Positions 5,194-5,520 of a stretch of 5,520 bases of DNA are shown here, piece after piece (position 1 is the first letter of the stretch; every line of letters starts with the position of its first letter). This stretch comes from Bacteroidales bacterium (GTDB lineage: Bacteria; Bacteroidota; Bacteroidia; Bacteroidales; JALTDM01): positions 1 to 5,520 of the forward strand of contig JALTEO010000391.1 in the NCBI GenBank assembly GCA_027073875.1, read 5' to 3'. Below the pieces are notes generated by a model that was not told the origin of the DNA, did no database searches, and was given only the letters and a program-made list of their open reading frames with translations. Position numbers and translations under genes: made by a program.

Positions 5194-5520
5194 ATGATAA
5201 AAGAACTTAAAATAACCAATTTTAAATCTATTAAAAATCTATCAGTTGAGCTGGGACGAATAAATGTAGTTATTGGTGCAAACGGTTCTGGGAAAACGAA
5301 TATTTTGGAAGCTATTGCACTTGGTGCCGCATCAAGTGCTAATAAGTTAGATTATGAATTTTTGAGCAACCGGATTAGAATAGCAAATCCGGAGTTTATG
5401 TTTAATGCCTTTCCTTCAAATAAAAGCAAAGAAATAAAAATTTCTTTTGAAGCATATAACAAAAAGGTTTATGAATATCTGCTTACAAATGTCGGCAATA
5501 GAAATTGGGTTGATGTAAAC
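5194..5520 (+). CDS. AAA family ATPase (RecF/OLD/SMC-like ABC ATPase), N-terminal part, cut by window end
   Basis: An open frame runs from ATG 5194 to the last base, 109 codons without a stop, so the C-terminal part lies beyond the window. The N-terminus MIKELKITNFKSIKNLSVEL followed by INVVIGANGSGKTNILEAIA (residues 23-42) is the classic opening of AAA_15/AAA_21 ATPases related to RecF, SMC and OLD nucleases. The Walker A GANGSGKT is at 28-35 and binds ATP. The Q-loop, signature, Walker B and any TOPRIM or nuclease domain would lie downstream, so the subfamily cannot be named. The start is chosen because it gives the family N-terminus exactly; the nearer ATG at 5182 is followed at once by TAA. 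Proteins of this type occur in DNA repair and in many anti-phage systems. That role here is speculative without the rest of the gene and its neighbour. Confidence 0.9.
   Translation, partial: MIKELKITNFKSIKNLSVELGRINVVIGANGSGKTNILEAIALGAASSANKLDYEFLSNRIRIANPEFMFNAFPSNKSKEIKISFEAYNKKVYEYLLTNVGNRNWVDVN

Overview
The window looks like a chromosomal segment from a low-to-moderate GC member of the Bacteroidota, probably an uncultivated or environmental lineage near Bacteroidales. Three points support this. First, three -7-type promoter words (TAnnTTTG) sit just upstream of gene starts (65-72, 1836-1843, 5169-5176). Second, gene starts have weak or no Shine-Dalgarno sequences. Third, the protein set fits: a HupE/UreJ-type membrane protein, RsmA, a small charged protein paired with a cytoplasmic TPR protein, and a threonine-synthase-like PLP enzyme. 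The phylum is an inference; no marker gene here fixes the species. All recognised genes are on the + strand.

Layout. 77-664: a six-helix HupE/UreJ-family membrane protein whose likely ATG lies only 4 nt past a promoter word. It is followed 9 bp later by rsmA (674-1444), the housekeeping 16S rRNA dimethyladenosine transferase, probably on the same transcript. 1445-1859: a 415-bp gene-free gap holding two imperfect palindromes of the dispersed REP/MITE-like kind, then the promoter of the next operon. 1860-3518: a two-gene operon joined by TAAATG, with a 97-aa charged helical protein and a 454-aa protein of about ten TPRs. Its stop codon lies inside a hairpin. 3519-3821: a 303-bp gap made of short AT-rich direct repeats and a compact GC-rich foldable element; a 60-codon reading frame across it looks like translated repeat. 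3822-5165: a fold-type II PLP enzyme of the threonine synthase / cysteate synthase group. 5194-5520: the N-terminal 109 codons of an AAA/ABC-type ATPase with a clear Walker A motif, cut by the window end.

How they work together: there is no single obvious pathway. RsmA is ribosome maturation, the HupE-like protein may be a metal permease, and the 97-aa/TPR pair probably forms one functional unit of unknown role. The PLP enzyme is the most interesting metabolic gene, because several motifs resemble archaeal cysteate synthase as well as threonine synthase. In Bacteroidota, cysteate is the head-group precursor of capnine-type sulfonolipids. The truncated ATPase belongs to a broad class that includes many anti-phage proteins, but the part that would decide this lies outside the window.
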